NCBI GenBank assembly: GCA_036346405.1
Contig: CM070548.1
Coordinates: forward strand, 73,379,739-73,443,738
From: Phyllostachys edulis
Taxonomy: Eukaryota; Streptophyta; Magnoliopsida; Poales; Poaceae
DNA length: 64,000 bases
Direction: 5' to 3'
The position numbers and the translations under genes were made by a program. Below the pieces are notes generated by a model. That model made no database searches, was not told the origin of the DNA, and saw only the letters and a program-made list of their open reading frames with translations. This document shows, piece after piece, positions 47,095-57,767 of this stretch. Every line of letters begins with the position of its first letter. The stretch's first letter is position 1.

Positions 47095-47104
47095 CTATAA
47101 ATAT
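47095..47104 (+). promoter_or_regulatory. TATA-like box ahead of the antisense ORF
   Basis: CTATAAATAT lies about 116 bp upstream of ATG 47220, after a GC-rich stretch and before a pyrimidine-rich leader. It is a good match to a plant TATA box in the orientation of the antisense ORF. Confidence 0.6.
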
Positions 47105-47219
47105 GCGGCGTCCCCCCTGTCGCTGTCCACTTCCACTTTCTTAGTTTCCATTTCGTTGTGTTTTGTTCCTGCTACGATGCTTCGCTTTCCTTGCAAGGGT
47201 CCGCATTATTGCTTCGAGC

Positions 47220-50200
47220 ATGTCGAAGCGGGCTAAGGAGAATGCTGGGGAGGCGATGTACATGAGCGAGTTGGGGAGGTCTACCGTGACCGATCTCATC
47301 CTTGACACTCTTGTCGACGAGGGCAAGTTAGAGAGCCTTGAGAAGGTCCGCGCTCCCGGGAAAGAAACCACCCCAACCCCTCGTCCGGACGAGGCAGTGA
47401 TCTTCATCGCTTTCTTTGACGCTGGCCTTCGCTTGCCATGTGTTGCTCTAGTTAAGGATGTGCTCCACATGCGGGGTGGAGTTGGCATAGCGGCGTAAAT
47501 TCCATTGTGGTAGGGGTCTTGAATGGATCTTTGCGATGGCTAGAGCCAGCGGTGAGAGGCATCTGTTTGCCCACCTTCACGACGGGCGTTGCCGGTAGAA
47601 AAAAAAAGCACCGGTGAGACGCGAACCGGCGTAAAATTCCAAAGAGACCGGTGCGGATGTACCTACCTACCGGTGGCTGAGCTCGGCTAGACACCTGTTG
47701 GACTCGATGGTGGTTCTACCACAAGTCGCTGCCGGAGGATGGTTTGCAATCTTGGGGCGGGCCAATACAACTTATCGCCAGCCCCGAGATTGATCCTAGT
47801 GCTAGGGAGAAGGCCCTCCTCTAGCTTTTACTGGATGTGACGAAGCGCCTCTCCACCCGGGACCTGGTGAAAGAGTTCTACGCCTTCGGGATATGGCCTT
47901 TGGCCCAAGATTGGAGCGTGGAGATACAGGGCTTCGGAGGCCGGACGTTTGATCCTCATTGTGAAGGGGCGCGAGGGTGCGGATCCTGGCGCCTCCTCTC
48001 TCTTTTTGTTTGTTTTTGGTACAGCCTCTAACTGCTGTGTTGGTGATTCCTTCGCAGTTGTATCCATCACCAAGGCGACTCGCACCGCGGAGGTGCTCCT
48101 GGGCCCGTATACGAGTGAAGAGCATTCGAAGTGCGTCACAGTTGTGCGGGAGAGTCGGCTTAACCGGGCGTACGCTCCGTCAATTCGCCTTTCCGAGCGT
48201 CCGGACCCGGACGTTGGGAAAAGGAAATGTGCCCGTGCCACTGAGGTCGGTTGGCTGGAGCCAATTGCGGCGGTGCCGCTGCGCGTCGCCGGACCTCGTG
48301 ACCCGTGCAGCCCCACCGAAGCTGCGGAGGATGCGGACCGGCCCGCCAAGAAGTTGATGGGCGGCGTGGAACAAGCGGAGCCTTCCGGTTCCAGCAACTC
48401 TTCGTCAGATGAGCACGCTGATTCGGCCGACGAGGGCGTTTCAGGGGATGCCATGGGGCGCCCCGCGGCGAAGGTGGCCAAAGCGACGAGCGCGATTGGC
48501 CTAACGGGCGTTGTTATTGGTGAGTCCTCTGGTGAGGACACTCCGTCGCGTGTATATGGCACGGATGCTGAGGTCCTAGGCACCCTGCCCACTCCAGGGC
48601 GTGTTGACGTCGCCGTGGATGCCCCTCCGGCTCCTCGGTCACCCTAACGTATGAACGTTACTCCATCTCTGCGATTTTATTTGCGTGTCTGATACTTGTT
48701 CGCTCGTGTAGAGGCGTGTGATGATGCGAGGAGGGTAGACGATGGGGAGCCCGAACACGATGGGGGTGCTGTGGTCAAGAATGCCACGGTAGCTCTGGGA
48801 ACTGGGGTTCGCGCCCAGGCTCTGCAAGCGATTCTTTGTGGGCCCGTGGACGTGCTCCCATGTGCAACAAGGACTACATGGTCAGCCCTGGCGCCGCTAA
48901 GGTGTGCGAGGTGGTTGGAGACTTTGTTCATTCACCTCTTCTCCCAGAGTTTTTCAAGAAAATGGGTCCGAGGGACATGCTCCGGAGCGTAGAGGCGAAT
49001 GCTATGAAGGTTCGTGGGTTCCCTGCGACCACCTCCTTTGTTCTGTTCTTCCATTGCTGAGGTGTCTTTGTTGCACAGATGATGATGCTTTCGCGGGTGC
49101 TGGATGGCAATATTTCCTGATGCTTCGACGAGATCCAGAGCCAGTTGGACAAGGAGCACGTGAAGAATGAGGCCCTCAGTGGTGAGCGCGGTTCCCTCGC
49201 GGTGAGGGTAAAAATTTGGAGGATCGGTGGCGGGCCTTGGTGACTCGATGCTTGCAGAAGCGAGGGCGCTTCTGCCGAGGAGGAGGTTGAGGCGAGGCCT
49301 TGAGCTATCGAACGCGATGGGGTTGGCTGCTTTTGAGGCTCTGGTGACTCTTGAGGATGCCGTGACATAGCTTGGCGCGGTGCCTCCTGCGAGGACTCAC
49401 CGACCTGTGGAGACTGATATCACCCTCAAACGGCTTAAAAATGTTGGGCAGGTGTGTGTGCTGGCGGGGCGCACGTACGGAGATCATTGTGCGAAAGTGG
49501 CCTGGTGCACAACCTTAGCCTCGCTTGACAAGGCGGGACATGCGCATATAGACGCTCTCGCCACCCGCACGGTCGCCGTAGCTACTGCCGAGGAGTCGAC
49601 GAATGTGGAACGTCGAACCTGCAAGGCCAGCAAGGTCTATTTGGAGAACTACTGGAGCGGGCGCTGCCACGAAGATCTGACAGAAGTCTTTCTGGCGATA
49701 CAGCGAGCGAGCCAGTGAAGTCCCGAAGGGGCAAGCGAGGGTCCACTCATGGAGACAAGGTGTGACCCTCCGCTTGCCAGAAGCAGCTCAAACTTTTTAA
49801 AGTAGTGCATGGCTTCGCTTTGTACTTTTTGTTTCTCTGCTAGGGGCTCCGGGGAGGAAAATCCTTTTTTGTGTAGTGACCTCCTGGTGTTAAATGAAAT
49901 GCTTTTGGTTTGCCCGGCCTCGCTTCAATCGCTATTTGAAGTCGTACCTCGTGGTCTGTACAGGGGGAACGATGCTTATTCAAACGTGCCGCGTGGAGGG
50001 GTGCTCGGCCGCCTATGGGGCGGAGGCACAAGATTGCTGTCGCCACACAGGCATTGAAGGATGAGCGCGAGGTTCTGTTGAAATGGCCTCTGAGGAGTTG
50101 TTACCGTGGCGTCGTCTGCCATGGCGCGAAATGGCAGCGATGGAAGAAGGCGAACCCGGCGGGTTCGATGAAAATGTTCTTTCGTGTCTGCGCGCAGGAG

Positions 50201-50419
50201 GCCGTGAGGGCACGGGAGGAGATGAGGGCCTTCTGGGAGCGTAGGGGAGTTGCTGGTGCCTTCGAGGGACCCATGCTGCCCTCCACATCGTTGGAAGCTT
50301 CGACGAGCTCATCCGACACACCGGAGGATGTGGTCGTGCAGAGGGAGTATGCGGAGTTGGTGGCTAGCAGAGCGTTGGACGGTGAACTACTGGAGTGGGT
50401 GACGCACAAGGAGGAGTAG
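47220..50419 (+). pseudogene. Antisense ORF of the second Tat-lineage element (gypsy-type transposon domain protein)
   Basis: It starts MSKRAKENAGEAMYMSELGR and includes VIFIAFFDAGLRLPCVALVK (similar to the Pfam putative gypsy-type transposon domain). Then come RWFYHKSVAEDG, WGGPIQLIASPEIDPS and TKRLSTRDLVKEFYAFGIWP (47700-47900), MCNKDYMVSPGAAKVCEVVG (48850), a coiled-coil-like DEIQSQLDKEHVKNEAL (49125), and the end LEWVTHKEE at 50419. A 69-bp intron (49010-49078, GT-AG) joins EANAMK to MMMLSRVLDGNIS; others are likely near 47961-48057 and 48649-48711. Stops (for example after DGNIS) show decay. The role of these proteins in Tat elements is unknown. Confidence 0.75.
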
Positions 50420-50604
50420 GACTTCATCCCGTAGGTGCACAGTGACTGATGCGGTGTACCGTGGTAGAAGTGTAATTTGTACCTATTATTTTTCGGATTT
50501 GTTGTTCGTGTTGAGGCGTAGCAAGATATGTATGTTGTGCTGAGCTTAATAAAAAATGGTGTGATTGTATATTGTAGACGACCTGTCCGAGTCGTGGCGC
50601 TATG

Positions 50605-50945
50605 TAGGGCTCCGTGTAGCCCTAACTTTTTGCGAGGGGGAGGCGAAGCCTCGCGCCGTCCCCTATACTTTTTTAGATAGGGCTCTGTAGAGCCCTAACT
50701 TTTTGCGAGGGGGAGGTGAAGCCTCGTGCCATCCCCCATACTTTTTTAGATAGGGTTCCGTAGAGCCCTAACTTTTTACGAGGGGGGGCGAAGCCTCCCG
50801 CCGTCCCCCATACTTTTTTAGATAGGGCTCCGTGGAGCCCTAACTTTTTGCGAGGAGGAGGCGAAGCCTCGCGCCGTCCCCCATACTTTTTTAGATAGGG
50901 CTCCGTGGAGCCCTAACTTTTTGTGAGGGGGAGGCGAAGCCTTTG
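50605..50945. repeat. 73-bp tandem array (five units) with a palindrome in each unit
   Basis: Units start at 50605, 50678, 50751, 50823 and 50896 (spacing 73, 73, 72, 73). Each begins with an inverted repeat such as TAGGGCTCCGTGGAGCCCTA. The unit at 50678 reads TAGGGCTCTGTAGAGCCCTA, with both arms changed and pairing kept. A second small stem GAGGC-GAA-GCCTC follows. It lies between the two opposing ORFs, in the 3' region of the element. Confidence 0.92.
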
Positions 50946-51055
50946 TGAAGATCGAAGCCGTCCCCCCTGGCGCGGCTCGCTCTTGTGGGCGCTTTGCGCC
51001 AAGGCTAGCCTTGCACGTCGTCTTTGCTTCGTTGCTTGTAGCCGTGGATTTTATT

Positions 51056-51565
51056 GGTGCGCACCGGGGGCCGAAGAACATGCGCGGTGCCTCGTTTATA
51101 CACTCGTACCTGCAGAGGTCATCGGTGTGCACTGGAGCTGAAGGCCATGCGCGGTGGCTTTGTTTATACACTCGTGCCTGTGGAGGGCATCGGTGTGCAC
51201 CGGGACCGAAGGCCATGCGCGGTGGCTTTGTTTATACACTCGTGCATGCGGAGGGCACCGGTGTACACCGGGGCCGAAGGCCATGCGCGATGGCTTTCTT
51301 TATACATCCATGCCTGCGGAGGGCATCGGTGTGCACCGAGGCCGAAGGCCAAGCGCTGTGGCTTTCTTTATACACCCGTGCCTGCGGAGGGCATCGGTGT
51401 GCACCGGGGCCGAAGGCCATGCACGGTGGCTTTGTTTATACACCCGTGCATGCGGAGGGCATCGGTGTGCACCGGGGCTGAAGGCCATGCGCGGTGGCTT
51501 TGTTTATACACTTGTGCCTGCGGAGGGCATCGGTGTGCACCGGGGCCGAAGGCCATGCGCGGTGA
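51056..51565. repeat. 68-bp tandem array (about 7.5 units)
   Basis: Units start with GGTGTGCACCGGGGCC-like sequence at 51056, 51124, 51192, 51260, 51328, 51396, 51464 and 51532, exactly 68 bp apart. Because 68 is not a multiple of three, each frame visits all three registers, and all three plus frames stay open for 168-212 codons. These frames are by-products of the array, not genes. Confidence 0.95.
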
Positions 51566-51708
51566 CTTGGCTTGCTGTGTCTACAGGGTGTTGCATGCTT
51601 TGCTCATTAAGAGGGGACAAAACACCCAAAAGTATACATGTTTGTATATGCATACTGTGATCGGCATTGTTGCGGCGTGTAGGGGTTTCTAAAATATACA
51701 AAAAGCTT

Positions 51709-52760
51709 CTAGGGGTAGAACCTGCGAAGGCTCTTGGCGTTCCATGTATGGCCAAGCTGTTGCCCCTTTGGGGTGGCGATGTAGTGCATCCCGGCCCTCG
51801 TGCTTCGGGTGATAATGTAGGGCTCCTCTCACTTGGACTTGAGCTTGCCTATTGTGGCAGGATTGGCAACTCGCTTGAGGACCATGTCGCCAGGTGCCAA
51901 GAGGTGGGGTCTTACTTTCTTGTTGTACACTCTCGTGACTCCGGCCGCGTACTTTACCATGGTTGAGATGGTTTCTACGCAATTTTCCTCAACCAGGTCG
52001 AGGGAAATTTCCCGGCTGGCGGGGTTGGTATCTTGGGTTGCTCGGAGGGACCTTGCCTTGAGCTCGCCCGGGGTCATCGCTTCGTCGCCAAATAGGAGCT
52101 TGAACGAAGAGAAGCTTGTGGCCCAGGTTGGTGTGGTGCGAAGTGCCCATAGGGCCTTCTGAAGTTCATCCGGCCAGAGCCCCCTTGGCAATCCTACCAG
52201 GTGCTTGGTGAGACCTGCTAGCAAGTTGCCATTGGCTCTTTCGACCGCCCCGTTGGACTCAGGGTGGCCCACCGACGTGAAGCATATGGTAATCCCGAGG
52301 TCTTGGCAAAATGCTTTGAAAGTGGCGGAGTCGAACTGGGTGCCATTGTCTGTGATGATGTCCCACGGCACCCCGTATCTGCAAATGATGTTCCTCCATG
52401 TGAACCGCTGGGCCGCTGCGGTTGTGATCTTGGTGACAAGATCAGCCTCCACCCACCTAGAGAAGTACTCAATGGCGACAAAGGCGAAACGGAGGCCGCC
52501 TTTGGCTGCCAGGAAAGGGCCGATGATGTCGAGCCCCCATAGCGCAAAAGGCCAAACAGGGGGCAGCGGTTGTAGGGGGACTGCCGGTGCCTTTGGGTTG
52601 TGGCTGGCCCACTGGCAGCCCTGACAATGCTAGACGAGGCCCTAGGTGTCTCGGAGAGCGGTTGGCCAGTAGAGGCCCTGGCGGAAGGCCCTCGCTACGA
52701 GGCTCCGGGGGCCCTGGTGCGCTCCACAATCCCCCTCGTGGATTTCCCTGAGCAGGTCTT
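51709..52760 (-). pseudogene. Integrase of the second Tat-lineage element
   Basis: The 207-residue frame 51829-52452 includes YGVPWDIITDNGTQFDS and HPESNGAVERANGNLL, providing the second Asp and the Glu of the catalytic triad. The C-terminal end continues to LGHTWNAKSLRRFYP and a stop at 51709. N-terminal pieces (FAFVAIEYFSRWVEADLVTK at 52430-52490, then zinc-finger remnants) lie in a neighbouring frame up to about 52760. Confidence 0.88.
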
Positions 52761-52968
52761 GGCCCTCCTGGTGAGATATACATCGTAGGAAGGGGGTGCA
52801 GACGCCTTTATCTGACTAAATCGCCGCTGATGATGCGGTAATTCCGGAGTGGTGCTGAGCCTTTTGCTTCATTTGGGTCTTGAGTTCTTAAATGCGTGAG
52901 GTAGTGGTGATCGCCCCTCGCCCGATCCGCTTCACCGATTAGCGATATGGGCGCAGAACCCTCGTTCT

Positions 52969-54156
52969 TCATAAGATCACCGCTGTTTGAGACTCGGCCC
53001 TTGTGCTCCGGGCGGAGCCCCTTGTTCCTCCGCCGTGACCGAGGGGCACGGCACTTTCAGAAAACCTCTGGTTTATGAGGGCCAGAGCTTGCCGCTTTGC
53101 ACTGTCCGCCTCGTTGTCGCTCCTTGGGATGGCTTGTACGGTGATGTCGAGAAAGTTCTGTGTTGTGGCCCATACCACCGCTAAGTAGCGCGCCATCTCG
53201 CGGTCTCTAGTCACAAAGCTTTTGTCAAAGTGCCCCGCCATGAGGCGGGAGTCACTCTTAGCCACAACGCGCTTGGCGCCCAAGATTCTTGTTTTGCGGA
53301 GGCCCAATAGCAAGGCCTCGTATTCTGAGGCATTGTTGGTCGTAGGGAAATCGAGACATACTGCATACGATAGGCTTCGGCCGTCCAGGGCAACGAGGAT
53401 GGCAGCTGCGCCGGCCCCCGTTGCGCACCAGGACCCGTCAGTGTGGACAGTCCATAGCGCCTCATCGGGAGTTGGAGGTTGACCTTCGGCATGAGGAGTC
53501 CACTCGGCGACGAAGTCGGCCAGGGATTGCGATTTGATGGACGTGCGCGCTATGAAGGTAATGTCGAAGGGTGCTAGCTCCGCCACCCATTTCTTGTCGT
53601 CTGGCGCGTCCTTGTTCTGGGCATGAGTGCTGAGGGTAGGATGTTGATGCTTGTAATGGCGCGGCGCCAGAAATAGTGCGAGCTTGCGCGAGGCCATGGC
53701 AGGCGTGAGGCCGGCTTTTCTAGTTACGTGTATCGGACCTTGGCCTTGGAGGCCTCCGAGGCGTAGTATATGGGCGGCGCCGCCATCCTCTGAACAAGGA
53801 TTGCCTTGGCCGCCGTGAGGAGGCAGTGAGGTACAGGAGGAGCTGGGCTTCGGGCTGGTCAAGCTTGGGAGCTGGCTCAAGTACTTCTTGAGATCCTGAA
53901 ATGCTTCCTGGCAGGCTTCGGTCCAGCGAAATGGCTCTGCGCCCCGAAGGGTCTTGAAGAAAGGTAGGGCTCGTTCAGCTGATCGGGACAAAAATAAATT
54001 TGAGGCGGCGGGCGTGACTGTCGGCCTTTGCACTTCAGCGTCTTGTTGGGCGGTTCCATTTCTTGGATGGCTCGGATTTTTTCGGGGTTTGCTTCGATGC
54101 CCCTCTCTGAGATGAGAAATCCCAGCAGCTTGCCCGCTTTGACCCCGAATGCGCAC
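52969..54156 (-). pseudogene. RNase H and archaeal-type RNase H of the second Tat-lineage element
   Basis: The 395-residue frame contains the connection/RNase H part (FFKTLRGAEPFRWTEACQEA, with a frame scar around PKPSSSCTSLPPHGG). After VAELAPFDITFIA comes the additional RNase H: LWTVHTDGSWCATGAGAAAI, NNASEYEALLLGLRKTRILG, VAKSDSRLMAGHF and REMARYLAVV. An extra archaeal-type RNase H is a known trait of the Tat lineage. A frameshift near its end (about 53050) truncates it. Confidence 0.88.
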
Positions 54157-54166
54157 TTGTTTGGGT

Positions 54167-54865
54167 TTAGATGGCGATCTTGCTCTTGAGCACTATATCG
54201 TCGACGTAGGCTTCGACATTGCGTCCCAGCTGCTCGGCAAGCACCTTGGTGATGAGACGGGTGAAGGTTGCTCCAGCATTCTTGAGGCCGAAGGGCATGC
54301 GGTGGAAGCAGTACGTCCCGATGGGCGTGATGAAAGCGGTCTTTACCTCGTCCTCCTTGGCCATGAATATCTGATAGTACCCGGAGTAAGCATCAAGGAA
54401 ACTCATCAACTCATAGCCGGAAGTGGCGTCTACCAATTGGTCGATGCAAGGCAGAGGGAAGTCGTCTTTGGGAGATGCCTTGTTGAGGTCGGTGAAGTCA
54501 ACACACATGCGCCATTTGCCCGTGCTCTTCTGGACCAGGACAGGGTTGGCCAGCCACTCCGAATGCTTGACTTCTCGAACGACCCCTGCCTTTAGTAGTT
54601 TGGCTATTCCTGCCTTTGCTGCTTCTAGACACTCCGGCGTCATGCGGCGCAACTTCTGCTCTTTAGGGACTGCGTCGCTCCGGAGGGCGAGGCGATGTTC
54701 AATCGTCTCGCGGGCCATGCCTGGTATGTCCTCCGGGCTCCATGCGAAGATGTCGGAGTTGTTACGGAGCACCTCGAGGATGGCGTCGTGCTCTTCTGTT
54801 GGGAGTTCTGCCCCTAGGGCGATTGTCTTCTCCGGGGATGTGTCCCTCAAGGGAATCCTCCACAA
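54167..54865 (-). pseudogene. Reverse transcriptase of the second Tat-lineage element
   Basis: The 232-residue frame reads FAWSPEDIPGMARETIEHRL, KWRMCVDFTDLNKASPKDDF, YELMSFLDAYSGYYQI, HRMPFGLKNAGATFTRL and the catalytic VEAYVDDIVLKSK. The motif order and residues are complete for the RT fingers and palm. It is the best preserved domain of this element. Confidence 0.93.
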
Positions 54866-55500
54866 TTGCCCCTCCGGTCTGGCCCTCGAGGCCCATTTTC
54901 CGGAGGGTTCTTCTGGCGTGGCGTCCGGATTGCCCTTTGTGTGGACATCTGGGTAGGAGGATCGGCCCTAGCTCGGTCTGCGGGCGAGATCTGAGTCGCC
55001 TCAAGACGGTGATGACGCCCTCCGGTGCAGGGATCTTCATGTATATATAATTGTGATGGGCGATTGTGCCGAAGGCGTTTAACGCGGCTCGGCCCAAGAT
55101 AGCGTTGTACTGGTATGGCATGTGAACCACGTCAAAGGTGATGGTTTTCGTACGGCAGGCGGAGTCGTCGCTGAATGTGACGGCTAGGTTGATCTGCACC
55201 AAGGCCATCACCGGTCTGCCCCCGAAGCCTACTAGTGGTATGCCTGGGGCGACAGGTGGTCTCTTGGGATCATCATTTTGTCGAAGACGTCCGCAAACAA
55301 GAGGTCCGCGGAGCTTCCCCTATCCACAAGGATGCGCCTGACCTCGAAATCCGCGATGGTGGCAGAGATGATGAGGGGGTCTTGGTGAGGGAAGTGGATG
55401 CCCTTGGCATCCTCGGGGCCGAAGGTGATGGGTACCTCGGTGTACCGGGGCGGTCTGCATGCAGTCCACGCCGCAACGTGGTGGTTTTGCCGGGCATAGG
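54866..55500 (-). pseudogene. Gag-end and protease region of the second Tat-lineage element
   Basis: On the minus strand TEVPITFGPEDAKGIHFPHQ (the junction after gag in this lineage) is followed by ADFEVRRILVDRGSSADLLF, the retropepsin active site with Gly changed to Arg (DRGSS for DGGSS). After a stop comes GFGGRPVMALVQINLAVTFS, then YNAILGRAALNAFG. The stop, the active-site change and absent gag make it inactive. Confidence 0.85.
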
Positions 55501-55817
55501 GGCGCCGCTTTTTCTTAGATGTTAAGCCGAGCGAAGATCCTCCCGTGATCGTATTTATGATCCGTTGACGTCGTCCGTCGTGGCCCCCCTCGATGCGCGG
55601 CCTTCGGAGGCTTCGGGAATGCTTTCGGAGCTTTCGGGGCCCCTCCGAAAGTCGTCTTCGAGATTACCTTCGGAGCCTCCGGAAGCATCTTCGGAGACCC
55701 TCCTTTAGAGAGCACCTCCGGGATCGCCTTCAGAACCCCCTGAAGTACCGTTGGGTCCTTCGGGGCCCCCTTCGTACATTGCTTGTGCCGTAGGGCCGGT
55801 GAATCGCCCCTACAACA
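55500..55817 (-). repeat. 5' LTR remnant of the second Tat-lineage element
   Basis: 55605-55817 matches the left LTR and ends CTACAACA. The part left of about 55600 does not match and joins directly to the last codons of gag, marking an internal deletion. GTACT at 55818-55822 is the presumptive target duplication, without a confirmed partner on the left. Confidence 0.7.
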
Positions 55818-56888
55818 GTACTCTACATATTATTCACGTCGCGGGGTTCCTCTTTTTTATTTCACTCCACAGTAAAAACAATGGCAATGAACAAATCTTA
55901 ATTCGAGCGGTGCGGAGAAGAACACGCTGGTCCGGTTCCCTCTTTCCATATCCATGCTGAGACCCTGGGCCTCTCGTTAAAATGGCACGGGCGCTTTTCT
56001 CATTGTTAGCCTTTGTGCAAAAGATTTTGTGACGGTGTGATCGATTGCACGTACCGTGTGGCCGTGCAAAGGAAAAGGCTTATCCAAACGCATGCATGAT
56101 GTTCGACGATCGATCGAGTGGACCGCGTCTGGTGTTTCCTAAAAAACCAGCTTTGCCATACATGATACATGTCCTCTCCTCCTTCCGATCCGAATCGGCT
56201 GTACGCACACAATATTTTGCGTGCCATCCCGAGGAAAATCTATGCTGGGATCGGCTACAAGAAGGTCGTCTCCTTACTGTTACAGTACGAGCGTCTGCGG
56301 AAGCTCCTGGGCCATGCAGTCGCCGTCGTCCTGCTGCCATCTCCGTAGGGCACCGGCACTACAGCGGGTCCCCTCCTCGTTTAATCTTTCCATTTTATAC
56401 TGTAGCTGCTGCCTTTTTCTTAGGGTAGTACTACTACTGTTCGTTCAGCGTTGCTCACTCCCGATAATTATACAGTAGGCGACGAGTGGTACATGGATTC
56501 GACTACTTTTGTTGCTACTACGTACGTACTCCGGTATGATTCTAATCCGGATAGCCCCTACAAACTAGACATAATTTCACGCTCTACATAATCCGGATAG
56601 CACCTGGTTATCACGATTCTAAGGATCTTTGGTACACCGGTGGTAAATACTGGAGTAGTACTGCAATCAGCTCCATGTTTGAGTCCTGCGCGTACGCATG
56701 GCAACCGCGCGGCCCGTGCGGTCGGAACCGTGGCAGAACCATAATCCATTCCGGCCCCGTGGCTCCGTCCTAAGTCAAATCCCAAACCACATGGGGAGAG
56801 AAGGAAGTACGTAGCGATCAAATATGATATAAGAGCGACGATGCGGCGCAACAAGGCATGCAGCAGCGGCAGTAGTACCGGTACGGAA
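55818..56888. other. Spacer without recognised features
   Basis: About 1.1 kb of low-copy-looking sequence between the Tat-lineage element and duplication copy B. Short frames exist (56045-56428 plus), but I see no domain, terminal repeat or RNA gene. Confidence 0.5.
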
Positions 56889-57767
56889 GATCCGTGTGAT
56901 TATGTACTTTTACGTGGGATCTGGTCGTATCTTGTTAGTCCAAACAATAGCAAGCGTACAAGTTCATAGATAAAGACGTTCAAAATGAAGATGGCCAATG
57001 GAATCGAAAAATCTTGCAACATATATACTCCTTGGTTCTCAAATAAACGTAGTTTAGAACACGTGCATTTAAAATTTCAAAAACCTTGACCACTAATATA
57101 TGCAAAGCTATTTAGATTTGTCACATGAAGAAATAGTATTAGTTGATTTATCAACAAAAGGTCTTCCATATCATTATATTTTATCAGTTAATTTTTATTA
57201 ACGTACAATTAGAAAATTTAGTAGCCCCACATGTTGTATTCGAGGCTGTATCTATATCCAAAGCAAAAGAAGGATGCATAGTTTCTCAAGGAAAACTCAT
57301 CCGTAAGAAATCTACAATAGTCGTACAGTTGTTATTAAGGGGTGGACACTTCAGCATTTAGTGATGTGGAAGAGAGATAGTAATGAGAGAAGATGAACTT
57401 GTTTCTAGATGAAGAAACAACAAAATATCTATTAGAGACTTGCTTGTTACCTAAAAACTTGTTTAGTGGGTAGCAATTAAAGTCTTAGATACAAGCTTAA
57501 CAAACAATCCGTTGGAAGTCTTGTTTCTTTTTATTTGATTGAGTACTCTCTCTCCTCTTAGTAACAAGCTAAGAAACAAACTACTGTAGATGCTCTAAGG
57601 CCTTATCAAACACACCATTCATACTAACGACAACATGCTATCCTAAACCCTAAGACCAAGGGATTTCAAATGTGTTGTGCTACCTTGACGATAAGAGCAA
57701 AGGCAAGCCATATTGGAGCAGAGAGGTCTCTTCTTACGTGGCGTAGACACCTTGGAAATCGTCCAAC
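56889..57767. repeat. Duplicated segment, copy B (uninterrupted)
   Basis: It matches the pieces of copy A from GATCCGTGTGATTATG to GGAAATCGTCCAAC. It shows the empty target for the hAT-like, Harbinger-like, Mutator-like and solo-LTR insertions of copy A. It is cut at 57768 by an LTR. CCAAC (57763-57767) is the expected left target duplication. The segment itself resembles non-coding MITE-rich intergenic DNA. Confidence 0.92.

Larger units (their letters stand above)
46400..55817 (-). mobile_element. Second Tat-lineage gypsy element, gag deleted
   Basis: Read right to left: 5' LTR (to 55817), protease, RT, RNase H, archaeal-type RNase H, integrase (pol stop at 51709), two tandem arrays, an antisense ORF on the plus strand (47220-50419), PPT and 3' LTR (to 46744). 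Only about 80-200 bp separate the 5' LTR remnant from the gag/protease junction, so nearly all of gag, the leader and the primer site are missing. The antisense ORF and 3' arrays place it with Grande/RIRE2-type Tat elements. The left boundary is approximate. Confidence 0.85.

Noticed and set aside
50945..51692. Overlapping plus-strand frames of 168-212 codons with Cys/His/Gly-rich repeats
   Set aside because: They are produced by the 68-bp array, which is open in all frames; there is no start context or domain.
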